Origin: Marchantia polymorpha subsp. ruderalis
Lineage: Eukaryota > Streptophyta > Marchantiopsida > Marchantiales > Marchantiaceae
Assembly (NCBI GenBank): GCA_037833965.1
Contig: AP031354.1
Span: 12,936,001-13,000,000 of the forward strand
Direction of reading: 5' to 3'
DNA length: 64,000 bases
Shown here: positions 35,311 to 47,600 of the stretch, piece by piece
Numbering within the stretch: the first letter of the stretch is position 1
How the letters are laid out: each line of letters opens with the position of its first letter
The notes under the pieces: generated by a model
Database searches by the model: none
What the model saw: the letters and a program-made list of their open reading frames with translations, nothing else
What the model was told of the DNA's origin: nothing
Translations under genes and position numbers: made by a program

Positions 35311-38300
35311 ATGCCAGGCACTGCAGCACATCACGAGTCAGATACCAGGGGAATGAAGATTTATCTTGTTTCTGACGTGCACACTGATCATGTAGAGAAT
35401 TTAGAGTGGATTCGGAATTTGTCACCTACAGAATATAAGCAACATACCTTAATCCTAGCAGGGGATGTCAGCGACAATCTTGAGACTTTTGAGATTACTA
35501 TGAAACTGCTGAAGGAGAAATTCAATAATGTGTTTTTTGTTCCCGGCAATCACGACCTATGGTGCAGGAGGGAAGAAGATGACGTAAGTGATATGCGTGT
35601 TGAATGTTCCGAGCTGCTGTCTTGCCTTGTTGGAAATGGTCCCAATTTAAATTGTCAATCTTCATTACAACTTGAGCCTGAATAAAGTGCATCGGATACA
35701 GGTATCGGATTCACTCAGCAAGCTGGAGAAACTGATAGAAACCTGCCGTTCTATTGGTGTTTTGACAAATCCATCGAACATAAATGGAGTGTGGATTGTG
35801 CCTATTCTTTCGTGGTATCATGAGGTACACTATGTAGTACTTCATATAGACTAAGTCCGTTGTGCACCACTATTATGGTAGTTATCATTTATGTAGTTTC
35901 CTTTTGTAGCAAAGACATATGCTCAGTCTAGTCCTTCAAATATCGATCTAACAATAGGAATATGCCCCACAGAGTTTTGACAGGGAAAAAGATATTGATG
36001 GCTACAATATACCCTCTGTGCAAAAGGTTTGTATTCTTACTCGAATTTCCAAATCCAGAATAATTTGACTGAAAAGTGTTAGCTTTTCCGTTTTCATGGC
36101 TCAACCCAGGAAACTATATCTCTAGAATAGAATGAATTTATACAGACTTCTCTATGTTTAAAGTGCGAACTCGGTGGGAACAGGCCTGTAAAGATTTTTC
36201 AGCTTGCAAATGGCCTTCTCCTCTTGACACTTCAAATGATTCTATCGCCCGTCATATCGATGGTCTCAACGATGCAACCTTGAACACTCTTCCGGATCTT
36301 CAGCATGCGGACTGTCAAGTCATCACGTTTTCACATTTTCTTCCGAGGTTATTCCTTCTCCTTTGCACTGTTGTATTGATATAGAAATTGTAGGGGGATT
36401 ATGAGTTCTATGATTTTAAGGCTAGGCTCCTAAGTGGGTGGAGAATAATGTATCAGAAGAAGTCTTCAGAAATTCGAACTAGGCAATAAAAGCACGCAGC
36501 TTTAAATATGTTGAAGCTGTAATTGAAGGATATAGTTACCTGTTTGTGTTGATTACTAGGATTCCAACTAGCCAGCTTGGTCTGGAATTTTTACACATGG
36601 CCAATGAACCTGGTTCTTTAACGCAGGCTTGCTAATACTCCACATCATCATGAAGCACCGGTTTGGGAAATCATTGTAAAGTTTTTCTTATTCTTGGACA
36701 TGATACTTGCAGGTTTGAACTTTGCCCTGAGAAGCGAATGCTTCTGTACCCTAAGCTACCAAAAATGATAGGTTCGGATTGGCTCGAAGCCAGAGTGCGG
36801 AGATTTCATGGAGAGAGGGGGAGTGATACTGCCTGCCATTTATTTGGTCACACTCACTTCGCTTGGGACTCAACTCTCGAAGGAATAAGGTAAGCAATTC
36901 GAAAATATCAACAAGCAGGATTATATTCGTTATTCAAACTGCTAAACACCTTTGAATCTGTGACACATTATAAAGACAACAAGAATGTGTTGCAAATTCT
37001 TGCCTCGAGAAAGGTGAGTTTTATATACCGTCGAATCAACTTTCGCGGTTCAACTTGAGAGAGAGATTGACAACTTGAATCAGAGAAACATCCTTCCATC
37101 ATTCTCTCTTGTTAGAACTTTGGATCGATCAGAGTATAAATATGTCATAAGTAGAAATAGTCATTGAACCTTTGCATCATATGTATCTGGTCTACTGTAT
37201 TACAAGGATTTTTCTTTCGGGTGGATGCATTAGAAGGAGATAATTAGGACAGGAACGAGGTTCTAGTAGGGCTTGGGATGGGCCGCTGTTCTTTCAGTAT
37301 GTGTTACGTTGTATTCCTCGCTGTTTATCTCTTCTCTGCGTTGCTTCACGTCTCTGATCTTTGAGCTCAAAGATCAGAGACGTGAAGAGACGCAGAGTAG
37401 AGATAAATAATACTCAGGTGCTAAAGCGACCCGCTTTCTATCTTGCTACTGAAAACGTACGTAAAAATCAATCAATGCTCTATGCTTTAAAATATACTCT
37501 TTGATCACGATCATTCTTCTTCTCCTTTTTGTATATAGGCTTGACTAATCGTGTTGGTCCCTGCAGATCGCTCTACTCTCTTATTGGACTGATTATATCT
37601 TGATTGGTAATTTTAAGCTTGCCTCAAAGATTAAAGCTCCACAGCCACTTCAAACTCTCCTATCATTCTTCTGACGAACAACCTTTCCACAGCGCTTACA
37701 TATGTCCCACCTCAACGATTTTTGTTCATCTTCTATAATCCAGCCAATCATAGATACTCACCTCTATCATGTAACTGTTGCAAATGTGCACATTCTTTCT
37801 ACTTCCACCTTTCAGCTTTTGTTCCCGAAAGAAACCAAATACTCCCTTCCTCCCAGTCTGCATTGAAGCAATCTATTTTGCCTTACATGCCTACATTTAT
37901 CAACGTGCAACACTTGGATTTTCAGCATCTTTCTGCTTGAGATCATACTGCACCTCTTTAGTTGTTCTCAACTTCCTACAACCTCTTCTCCACATTCCCC
38001 AACCATATTCAACGTGCTTGTTTTCATTCCACAACAGTGCGGACTCGCAAACGCTCACTTCATATAGACAACTGCTTCCACATAAAAGCCCTTTACCAAA
38101 CTTCTACATCGAAAAAACTATCCTTCCCAAGCCATATTCCAGCAAGTCTTGGCGCTATCTGCACACGAGTTTCTTAGAAATACATACAACCTTTGTATAA
38201 AATGTTTGACATAGTCACTTATCTCAGGCCTAACTGGAAAAGTTGGAAGTCTTCTGAATTACCTCACTCTGTTTTCGTTTCCACTTTGAACACTCTTTTC

Positions 38301-39266
38301 GTCTGGGCTCTCGTGTCATTTCAACGCTCATTACCCGAACATGTATTATTTCTGGAAGAATTGTTCCAGCAAATTGTATCCACCTCCTCCTTGTTTCCTG
38401 AAATTGAGCGACTCTGAATATGTCCTTCCTTTTATTGAGTATCTCAGCACATAAAACTACACATATTGACTCCTTTCCCTCAATATTCCCTTATTTTTAA
38501 TGTTATGCTAAATTCTTCGATTTGTCTTTACATAAACTATTGCTTCATGTTATTTTTCTGTTGTAGAGACTGCCTGTGTATGTGTTTAATAGTTTCTATT
38601 TGTGCTTGTTAGCAAGCGTGGTCAGCGACCACCTTTGCCAGCATGCCCCTGCTGATCCGTAAATTGACTAGTCTGCCTTTCAACAGACATTCTCCTTACC
38701 CTATGCTCGAGTGTACCCGTTCAAGAAAAAAAACCTCAGTTTCAACTTTGGCTCTCAACCAACACGAGAATTTTTTTGAGTTATTGGTCTTTTTTAGTTG
38801 GCGCCGAAGAAGTGAATGAGTAACCCATGGTATTGTGATGGTCGCCACATTCTTGTAGTTGAAAGTTCCTGGACGTCTGCTAGCATGAGGAATTGAGTCC
38901 ACAGCGCACGTGAAATATAAAGATGGTTGTCATCGGGACAACCATCTACTAGCTGTCGGGAACTCAACTATGCTTAATTCTTTTTTAAGAAGTTGAACTC
39001 TGTGGTGTGTTCCGTTTTGCAGATACATACAAGCACCCCTTGCTTATCCTAAAGAAAGAGCGCGGATGCAAAATGGAGCTCAGAAGGAACTGCCTATATG
39101 TATATACGACTCAGACAGAGGTGGTTTGTTGCAAGATCCTTTTCCCTCTAGATGGTCCGAGTATTATCGCAGAAATAAACGAGAGCCAGATAATCAAAAA
39201 TTAGCACCATGGGTTGAACATCATTATCATCATCAAAAACATCATCAAATACATGTAGATATCTGA
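35311..39266 (+). CDS. Calcineurin-like metallophosphoesterase, probably plastid-targeted
   Basis: Exons: first exon to 35583, 35702-35824, 35973-36030, about 36146-36347, 36713-36889 and 39023-39266 (stop TGA). The product from the ATG at 35311 is about 358 residues. All five metal-binding blocks of the superfamily are kept: SDVHTD (D22, H24), AGDVSD (51-55), GNHD (79-82), the FSHFLPR histidine, and FGHTH. It should therefore be an active two-metal phosphoesterase; the substrate is unknown. The frame stays open upstream to 35047 without an ATG; that part is Ser/Arg-rich, transit-peptide-like, and ends FKAM, resembling a plastid cleavage site, so an upstream exon may supply the real start. 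The junction of exons 3 and 4 is uncertain: the obvious donor at 36027 does not keep phase, the one at 36031 does. Intron 5 is 2.1 kb and holds two hairpins. Confidence 0.82.
37324..37407. repeat. Long near-perfect palindrome (42-bp arms, no loop) inside intron 5
   Basis: The arms meet at GAGCTC (37363-37368). Left arm TTTATCTCT...TTTGAG pairs with CTCAAA...AGAGATAAA with only three mismatches over 42 bp. It lies in the large last intron of the phosphoesterase gene and would fold into a stable hairpin in the pre-mRNA. Confidence 0.9.
38921..38947. repeat. Perfect short hairpin inside intron 5
   Basis: AGATGGTTGTC (38921-38931) pairs with GACAACCATCT (38937-38947) around a 5-base loop, about 75 bases before the acceptor of the last exon. 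Confidence 0.85.
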
Positions 39267-41292
39267 TAATGTTAATCACCTTACGTGTTGACAACAACTT
39301 ACCGGTCTAATTTTTTTTGTTTTCGGCTAATACTGGATGTTTGCCAGATTCTTAATTCTTGAGATTTTTGCATGAATTTGGATGGCCTCACGACCACCGT
39401 CTGCCTATATTTTTTGTACCTCTTACCACTTGGTATGTAGTGGTGGGATTACAAGGATCATCAGTATGCTATGAAACTCACAACATCTATATCCTTCAAC
39501 AAGGAAGGAAAGGTCCCCTTTTTAAGCAAGGGAGTCCCTGTGGGCAGGAGATTATATATATCGTATACATTACTCGTTTGGTTGACGCAGACTGTGCACT
39601 AGTCACAAAACTAGTACTGAAATAATAGTCGTTCTTGCTCGGGAAACGGCTACAATAAAAGCCTCCATCGGACGAGCCATTTTGTCTACCATGCATTGGG
39701 GCCGCAAACTGTGTCGATAATCCTCAAACCACTTCTTGTCCAACTTTGGCACATCTGGAAGTGAAGCATTTAATTGTTCCACGGACAAGCTGTCTGAGGC
39801 TATTTGATGCATCAAACCTTTTAAGGCGAGAGCGGAACCGGACCAGCCTCTAGAGATTGCGCATAAAGATTGAAAGTGAGATTTACAACAGTCACTCTAT
39901 ATAGGTTAGTGCCAGTCATGTTTTGGCCAGTCGTCACTACAAAGAGGAACAGGAGTTCACTGTGATTGCTAGAGCTCTAGTACGACACGGAGGCCTCGTC
40001 AGTACCGCTTCCTTATCTTTACAAAGATGTACTGCGCGTCCTTCAGCACCAACAGTTTTCACCTGGACTGAAGGTATCGTTACTGAATGTATTTTGCTCA
40101 GATACTGTACGATCCTCGTAGATCCTTGATGCCGAATTGCGTTTCAGTGTAAGAATACAGATCATCAGTAGTACTTTCTTTTCTCTTCAACTGTCTTACG
40201 AATGGAGATCAGGAGTTTGCCAACCTTTCTCGTTATTTATTCCCCTTCTCTTTCCCTCAACCACCTGTCGACGTAGAATCCAAAACTACCTCAAACAACA
40301 AGCTGACGACTGACGCTTGAAGGAACCAGAGTACATATGGGATGAAAAGAAGTATGAGCGAATCCATGAAAACTGGACTGACTAAAAAGTGACACTCTGG
40401 CCTTTGTAGCTGCTTAGGTCCAGAGACAAAGTCACACCTGCAAGAGACTATAAAAAAGAGTGGCCATCGATCAAAGTCATGAACAAAACAAATTTGGATC
40501 TGCCCTCAAGAAGGTTGGTGCAGTCCAGTGCAGCAAATGGGGCTGACATTCACCTGTACGGCGTCGAGGGCAGTTCAGCTGGTCAAATGCAGAAGAAGTC
40601 AACTCTGTGTATTCCAGATAGTCGGATAAGTGGATATGTTTGGGGCCTAGGCTCATCTTATCCCTTTGGATCCATCCATGTAGGAGGACTCCATGGCAAT
40701 GTAACCTCACTTGTTGTAACTTATCAGGTTGTGACATGTTTCCATTTTTCCCTTTGTTTTATAAATACAAGGTAATTACCTTGTAATGTTACAGAAAAAT
40801 TAGCTCAACTTGTATGAGTGAAACTTGGCAATTCTCTGTGCCTATGTCATGGTAAGACCCAAAACGTGTACCTTTGTAGATAATCCTTATCTACTACGAG
40901 GACTTGGTACAAAAGCAAAAAGTCTAGATTTTGTCCACGCACAAGCACCTGTGATCCGCGACCTTGACAACCGGATATCCTACTTTATGATAGCTTTGCC
41001 TCAGTTAAAGTTCAAAGATGACAAAAGTAGGCCTTGTTTTCATTACAGAGTCTACTCAATTATGAGAGAAAACTTCACACTCGGGTAGAACAAGTTCTAC
41101 CCGAAAAGATACATCCGATAGAACAAGTTCTATCGGATGTATCTTCAAAAATCCAAGCAGAAGGATTGTAGGATCCCCATGAAGTCCAGTCGCACATGGA
41201 TGAAACCAATGGGGTTGTATGAGTATAAGTACCAATGGAGACACAATGAGACATGTGCCCTGCTAAGAGAAATATCTCCAAACTATTTAGAT

Positions 41293-41294
<2 letters not shown>
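39267..41294. other. Region 3' of the phosphoesterase gene, no convincing gene
   Basis: The first part is the 3' untranslated region. A minus-strand frame 39603-39815 (70 codons) and + strand frames 40479-40775 and 40825-41088 have balanced composition and could be exons of an unrecognised or decayed gene, but I found no domain and no consistent splice chain. Two adjacent hairpins lie at 41081-41145. Confidence 0.45.
41081..41145. repeat. Pair of adjacent perfect hairpins sharing a core
   Basis: TCGGGTAGAAC-AA-GTTCTACCCGA (41081-41104) is followed, one base later, by a 40-base hairpin (41106-41145) with 19-bp perfect arms (AAGATACATCCGATAGAAC) and the same AA loop. Both have TAGAAC-AA-GTTCTA at their centre, so one may be derived from the other. 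Confidence 0.92.

Positions 41295-41336
<42 letters not shown>
41295..41336. repeat. Microsatellite (AT)21
   Basis: Uninterrupted AT dinucleotides over 42 bases, the longest microsatellite of the window. It marks the switch to the AT-rich stretch that follows. Confidence 0.95.
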
Positions 41337-41339
<3 letters not shown>

Positions 41340-43120
41340 CATAGTACAGGAACATTTCAAGTAGTGTGATGGCTGCACTATGAATTTCAACTCCCACCGA
41401 ATTCTTAAGATCAACTGATATACATGGCTATTATATACTACAGACGTGATAATCATATTACTATTTCAAAGTAGACTCGATATCAATCCATGGCTATTTG
41501 TAACTTCAAGGCTAGAATAACGGAAAGTTGACCTGTGCAATATCTGTATTTCTACATACTTTGACATGTGCAATCCACACTTAGTCAGTCTATGATTGTT
41601 AATCACTGTCACCCACAAGTGTTTCATGCTTGACTATGACACTTGGTAATTTTATATACTGTTTTTTATCTCAGTGTGGTTTGATGGCAAGACAGGCCAA
41701 CCTTTTTTCATATTAAAAAAATACTATTGTGTTTTGACTAATTTGTTCTATGGTATCATAGTATCATACGTAGCTTTTATTTATCCTCAAAATAAATAAG
41801 GAGTCATTTGGGCTACTTTTTAGTAATAATGCTAGTGCAAAACTTCGATTTACAGGAACAATTATAATTATTGCATAAAATTATTAAAAAAATATCAAGA
41901 GACCAAGAGTTCTTATAAATATATTAAATTGCTTCAGCAATTTTTCTTAACTTGGTGAGTAAAATTGAGTTTGACTAGAAAAACTCCCAAATAAAATATT
42001 TAAAAATAGAAAGTCTAAATTTTGAAAAAAATTATAGTTGATTAATCTTCATATCTTGATAATTAAATTATAAATTTTCATGTGAAAATGAATAAAGAAA
42101 TCCTTTTTCCCTGATTTTAAGATATAAAGATTAAAAATAAGGGAAGAATCAAATTTTTTTAAAAAAATAAGAAATATATATTTGCCTTTCTTTTAAAATA
42201 TTTTTGAGATTACAAGAATATTAATAATAAATAATTTATACTTCAAAAATGATAGAATAATTTATATTAGATATATATGTTTAATCTAGAAAACAAAATG
42301 ACTTATATCCAAGTTTGAGTAATTTAAATTCTTAAACAACAAATGTACTTTGGATTGTTTTGATAACTGCAAGGTAAATGTTGAGATGAATTGTTGTTGA
42401 TTTTGGTTCTTCTTACCCAAGATATTCTAATGTTTCCACTCAATGGTGAAGGTTTTCATAGTAGTTAAGGTATAAGGATGAGAAATCACGGGAGAAAACT
42501 TGTCATAGACCCGACATATACAACCAACTTCGGAATCCTAGTAGCGATGATTCTTTTCAACTTCGGAGTCCTAGGATATTGCCCCTCACTCTTGTCAACA
42601 ACAGTTGGACACTGGTCTTGCTTTCATGAATTCTGAATCTACTGCAACCTTGTTGGAGTTTCGGTTTGAGATATTCCCTCCATTCTTATCTATGTTCAGT
42701 CCGAGAGTTTCGATCGCAACAGAATTTATGAGGAAAACAATAAAGTGAGTGATAGTTCATGAGTCTGTTTATTGAATCTACGTGACATATAAGAAGAAGA
42801 TGAAACATTAAAATATTTTTATTCTTTAAAAAAATATTCATGAATCTCAATAAAGGTAAGTGACTTTACAAAATTCGTAAAGATGAGTTTGTTTGAGATG
42901 GTATTACGAACATCACTATCATGGATTTATGACACAAGCCAATCTTTATAGACTTTTAGGTTTGCTGCAATGCCAAGAAATATCGCCTTAGAATCTGATG
43001 ATTGATCACTTCCAATCGACGCCGGACAAGAGGTTCACTGAAATCGAGAATTATACTCAAAGGTAGAGCAACAAGGTGTAAAAATAAAACACATGGCAAC
43101 AATACAATATATGAAACCAA
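41337..43120. other. AT-rich gene-less stretch
   Basis: Very AT-rich, with stops in all frames. Nothing recognisable apart from base composition. Confidence 0.6.
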
Positions 43121-44650
43121 CACTTAATGGCCCTCCAAGGTATATACAACAAACCTGCTCAGAGCTATGAGCGGTGTACTACCACGAGGTGGGCCGGCTA
43201 CTATGGAGGTGAGAAAGTACTTGGGCAAGGCAAGTGAACAACCGTCGATCAAGCCCATTGCCAGAGGGTTCTTCCATCTCGAAAGCATTGACGACAAGTT
43301 TTGACGTCGAATGTTTTTTACATGATCATGAATCGGTTGCGGTTGCCGCCTTTGGAGTAGAAAATGACGTCGGTCGTATTGTTTATTTAAGAAATGTGTC
43401 GAAGGAATGGAAGGAAGAGAGATGCAGGCCGTGCAAAAGGAACGAGCGAGGGATCTCGCGTGCATGAGATCCACGTTACATTGTTGCCCTTTTGACGGCC
43501 CTCCACCGAAGGGAAAGGGAAACGCAACAAGACACGACCGTGCAAGCGACAGCGCCTCAAGCAACCGCTCTTTTTCTTCGATTGGGAAGAAAAATTCTCG
43601 GAGCGAGTCCGAGAATTTCTTTTTTCCGTGTGTCCTAGAACCGGATCGACGTCTTCGGCTGAATCGGTCGAGTGGTTCAAACCCACCGGCTGCATGCACC
43701 GAGGATCGAGCAGATGGAGCGTCTTTCGATTCTCGATTGGGAAATCAACACAAGTACGATCGTTGTCCTTGATATATTCCGTGACACAAAGGCTGCACTC
43801 CACTCCACTCCACTCCACCGCCTCCGTACCAATGCAATGTAATGCAAAGCAAAGCAAACTGGGTTCGTTCCTCCGAACGCACTCTTGCGCATAATTTGTG
43901 TACTTTCGGGATCGTACTTTTGTACATTGGGGTTCATGACGTGAAATTGAGATTCCGCTTCTCCTGATGCGCAGTTCGTTTCTCGCTTAGTCCACGCCCT
44001 CAGAATCACGATGGAATTACGAAACCGGGTGTTCGTGCTGTGACAGTTTAGAACAGTGTGAAGGCTGCTGTGCAGTAAACTTTGAATATGAGACGGCGGG
44101 CAGTGCGGTGGCGTTTACGACAGGAAAAAGCTGCAAGGGCGTGGCAATTTGACGGACGGAGCTGAGTGAGGAATCAATCCATCATTCACAAGCAGAGACG
44201 ACCGGGCTCGTGCTACGGAAGGAATCGGAACGTAAAGCTCGTTGAATTTAGACCGTGGCTGCGGCAACCGAAAGAAAGAGTAAAAGTCACAGCGAGCGGT
44301 GTCAACGAAGGCGAGACGACGATGGGAATACATCATCATCATCATCATTACCGCGACCTCGACCTCGACCTCGACTCGACCTCGCTCGATCGATGCACCA
44401 CATGCAGGAAACTCGTCCTGCCTTCGGCCGCAAGATTGCTCCGGAAGCTTCAGTGCTTCCTTTCGCTGCTCCGTGTCCACCAGCCCCGACTTTCCATTCG
44501 TGCCCTTTGACCGCCGTGAAATTCACTGCCCCTTTCGAAGATGTCGAGCTCTCGAGCCTCTCGTCCTTTACACGTCGGCGGCCACCTTTGCCAGAACTTT
44601 CTTGCGTAGAGATTTTCTTCGACCCGCATGTCTCTAGAGTCTAGGCTTAT
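43121..44650. other. Isolated GC-richer island with microsatellites, no accepted gene
   Basis: The island is bounded by AT-rich DNA on both sides. The minus frame 43124-43699 (191 codons) and several overlapping + frames are open, but they are rich in Arg, Ser and Phe and show no domain. Low-complexity patches are present: TCCAC repeats near 43799-43818, (CAT)6 at 44331-44348 and CGACCT repeats at about 44353-44382. A hairpin with 11-bp arms lies at 43592-43618 (AAATTCTCGGA-GCGAG-TCCGAGAATTT). It may be a promoter-like island, a decayed gene or part of a mobile element. Confidence 0.4.
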
Positions 44651-47600
44651 TATTGCTACCTCGAGAGTGGAGTATTATTTTGCATGTGCCTCGTATTCTT
44701 AGCCCATCGTATTTGTGCACGCTTACTGTACATACATTCTGGACCATACTCTGAAGATTACTGTACATACTCTGGACCATACTGCCTGCCCACTACTGTA
44801 CTGTACACTTTCCCGAGTAAGCTAAAATCATGCACTCGGAAAGCAATGAATCATATATAACATTCCATGCATTGAAATAACCGTCTTACGACATACACGT
44901 TCTAATGGGATGATTCGAAATCAATTGTGAAATATAAAGAAACAGTCCCAGTCCTGCAGTATTAAAAATGTTTAGAAATGCAGTTTTGAATCGTTTTGTT
45001 TCTTTCCCTAGAATCATAGAATGGATTTATTGAGAAAGATTGTTTCCCAATACTATTGATTATTCACACATTCATAGATTGAATTTCATAATCATGCTTA
45101 AATGTTTATTGATTTTTTTTAAGCTAAACATGTTATGGATGGGTCACTAGCAAGAGCAAACATAAAGCCAACAAGGGAATAGATTTATGATGTGATCTCC
45201 TATACATATGCGTTTTCATACTGTGACAAATTAATCAACTTTACTAATCATGATTAAACTATCAAGAATTGAATCAACATCTGAATTAACCACTAAGATA
45301 TTTTCCATTAACTCATGACTTTTGTATCTAACTTTTATAACATATAGATTTATTTTGCAATAATCTATGAAAGAAAACTTGACAAATACTTATCTAGGAA
45401 TTAGAGCTAATTTGAATTAACCTTAATCAAGATAAATTTTATATATATCTATATATAATTAAATTTTTACTAAATTCAATTTATATTCATTGTGGAATAA
45501 TTTATTAAAATTCTTCTAATACTCATTAAAAAACTTGATCAATATATTAATTAGATTGAAATTATTATCAATTTTATTTTCTTAATTTTTTTAATAGAAA
45601 TTGTGTCTTTAATACAACGATACTTGATGATGTGCTTCACTTTATTATTCATCATTTGATATTCTATAAAAATGTAATGTATTTTGGTTATTGTGATGAA
45701 GATTAATAACATAATGTTTTAATATCATATCAATCATAATTATGTGCTGTCAAATAACTTTCATTTGTGATGAAGATTCATAACATCATGTTTTGATATC
45801 ATATCAATCATGATTATGTTCAATCAAATAACTTTCATTTGTGATAAAAATTCATAACATCATGTTTTGATATCATATCAATCATAATTATGTTCAATCA
45901 AATAACTTTCATTGTTGATTTTGCTACCGTTACGTATTTGATTTTTTAGAATTGATAACGCTACACAGTTTTGTAAAGTACATTTTCAACTCATTTGAAT
46001 TTTTAGATATGATCTTATCTTGATTATTTTTATCGAACTTCGTTTGTGTATATTAATTCAACAAGTCTCCTCGTGGCATGATCTTTTCTTCTCTGGAAAA
46101 GATCCTTAGTTTTTTCTGCTTGTATGTAGATCATGATTTGTTTAACGTCTTTTTCATTTGAACTTTGCATTTTTTTCAATTTGTTTGGATCTAAAAAATG
46201 TAGAGCTTTGCAATTTAGCATACTTCTAAGTATTACCTCAATCTTGTGTTTTACAAAACTTTTTGATAGTAATACTACATTTTAATTAAATGACATCTTT
46301 ATACTTTAAAGAATGTTATTAAACAAAATCAAAGTTCATTCACAATAAATCCTAACAATATCTCTTATAAGTCTCAAAAAAGAAAACATCATTTCTACAA
46401 AAGTACTTTATACATCACAAGAAGATGTCAATATTTATTTTTGTGTTTTGGCTCAATTTCAAGTGTTGTTTTGATTTCATTTGAAGTTATTTTTTAATGA
46501 TGGAGTATCTTGGATCAATGAGGTTTCTTTTGATAAATTTTTCAAAACTTTGTGGTTTTTTGGCAACTTGCTTATCACATTTGATAAATATAATTGATAA
46601 TTATAGAACTTCACAGTACGAGCTATTGATTAGCTTAAAAATCAAGTATTCTAAACAAGAAAAAATTAATTTATAAGATGTTAAAGTAGATTTGATATTT
46701 TTTAATTAAAATTGCATGTTTGCACAAGGATTGTCAAAATTTTTACACAATAAAAATGAGTTTTGTTACAAATGCATTTTTTGAATAAATTTTTCTTTTG
46801 GATTAAATTTGAGTATAAATCGCAATATTTCATGACTCTTGATGTAGACTTCAAATTAATCATAAAATTTCATAACTTTCATCCATAGTAGTGATCATAC
46901 ACAAACTCCTAAACATCTAATGGAAGTTCAAATTAGCGTGAAAAAGGTTGATGAAAATGCAATTTTGTGCATGTAGATTTGATGAATTCAACGTTGCAAT
47001 CTGAAATTTCATAGATGCATAATGCAATTGTCAAAAAAATCATTCATTTTTATAATCATTGCATCTTCATTAAATCAATCTCAAGTATAACAACATGTAA
47101 AACAACATGTTTAAAAACTTTTGAATTTGATTTCATGATCTATGATTTTTCAATCATTTTGCTATCAAACATTGTCACACAAAAAACATTAATGTCTTGC
47201 ACAAATACAAAGAAGCTTGTTGGTGATCGTTATGCCATCGATCTAGCATAATCATATTTCCATGATAAATACCAGCTATGACGAGAAAATTAATCATGGT
47301 AAGAGAATTAGAAAAAAAGTTAAGAACTTTATGCGATGTTGTTGTATTTTTGCCTTTCTCAAAACATGCATATCACCAATTTCATGCTTGAAGTTGAGAT
47401 AGTTATTGTTCAAAGGGAATCAACATGGTGACATGATAGGATTTTTAGAAATAAAGGATGATTAATTAAGAAATTTCAAGTTCACATGTCCAACACATAT
47501 CTTCAACACATTTTTTGCATAACAACTATGCCATCGTTGAGATGTGAAAGCCTCACCACAAGAACCTAATTGCTATTTCTACCCAATCATGATGATTCAC

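Noticed and set aside
43124..44650. Frames of 110-191 codons in the GC-richer island
   Set aside because: They overlap on both strands, cross microsatellites and have no recognisable domain or splice chain.
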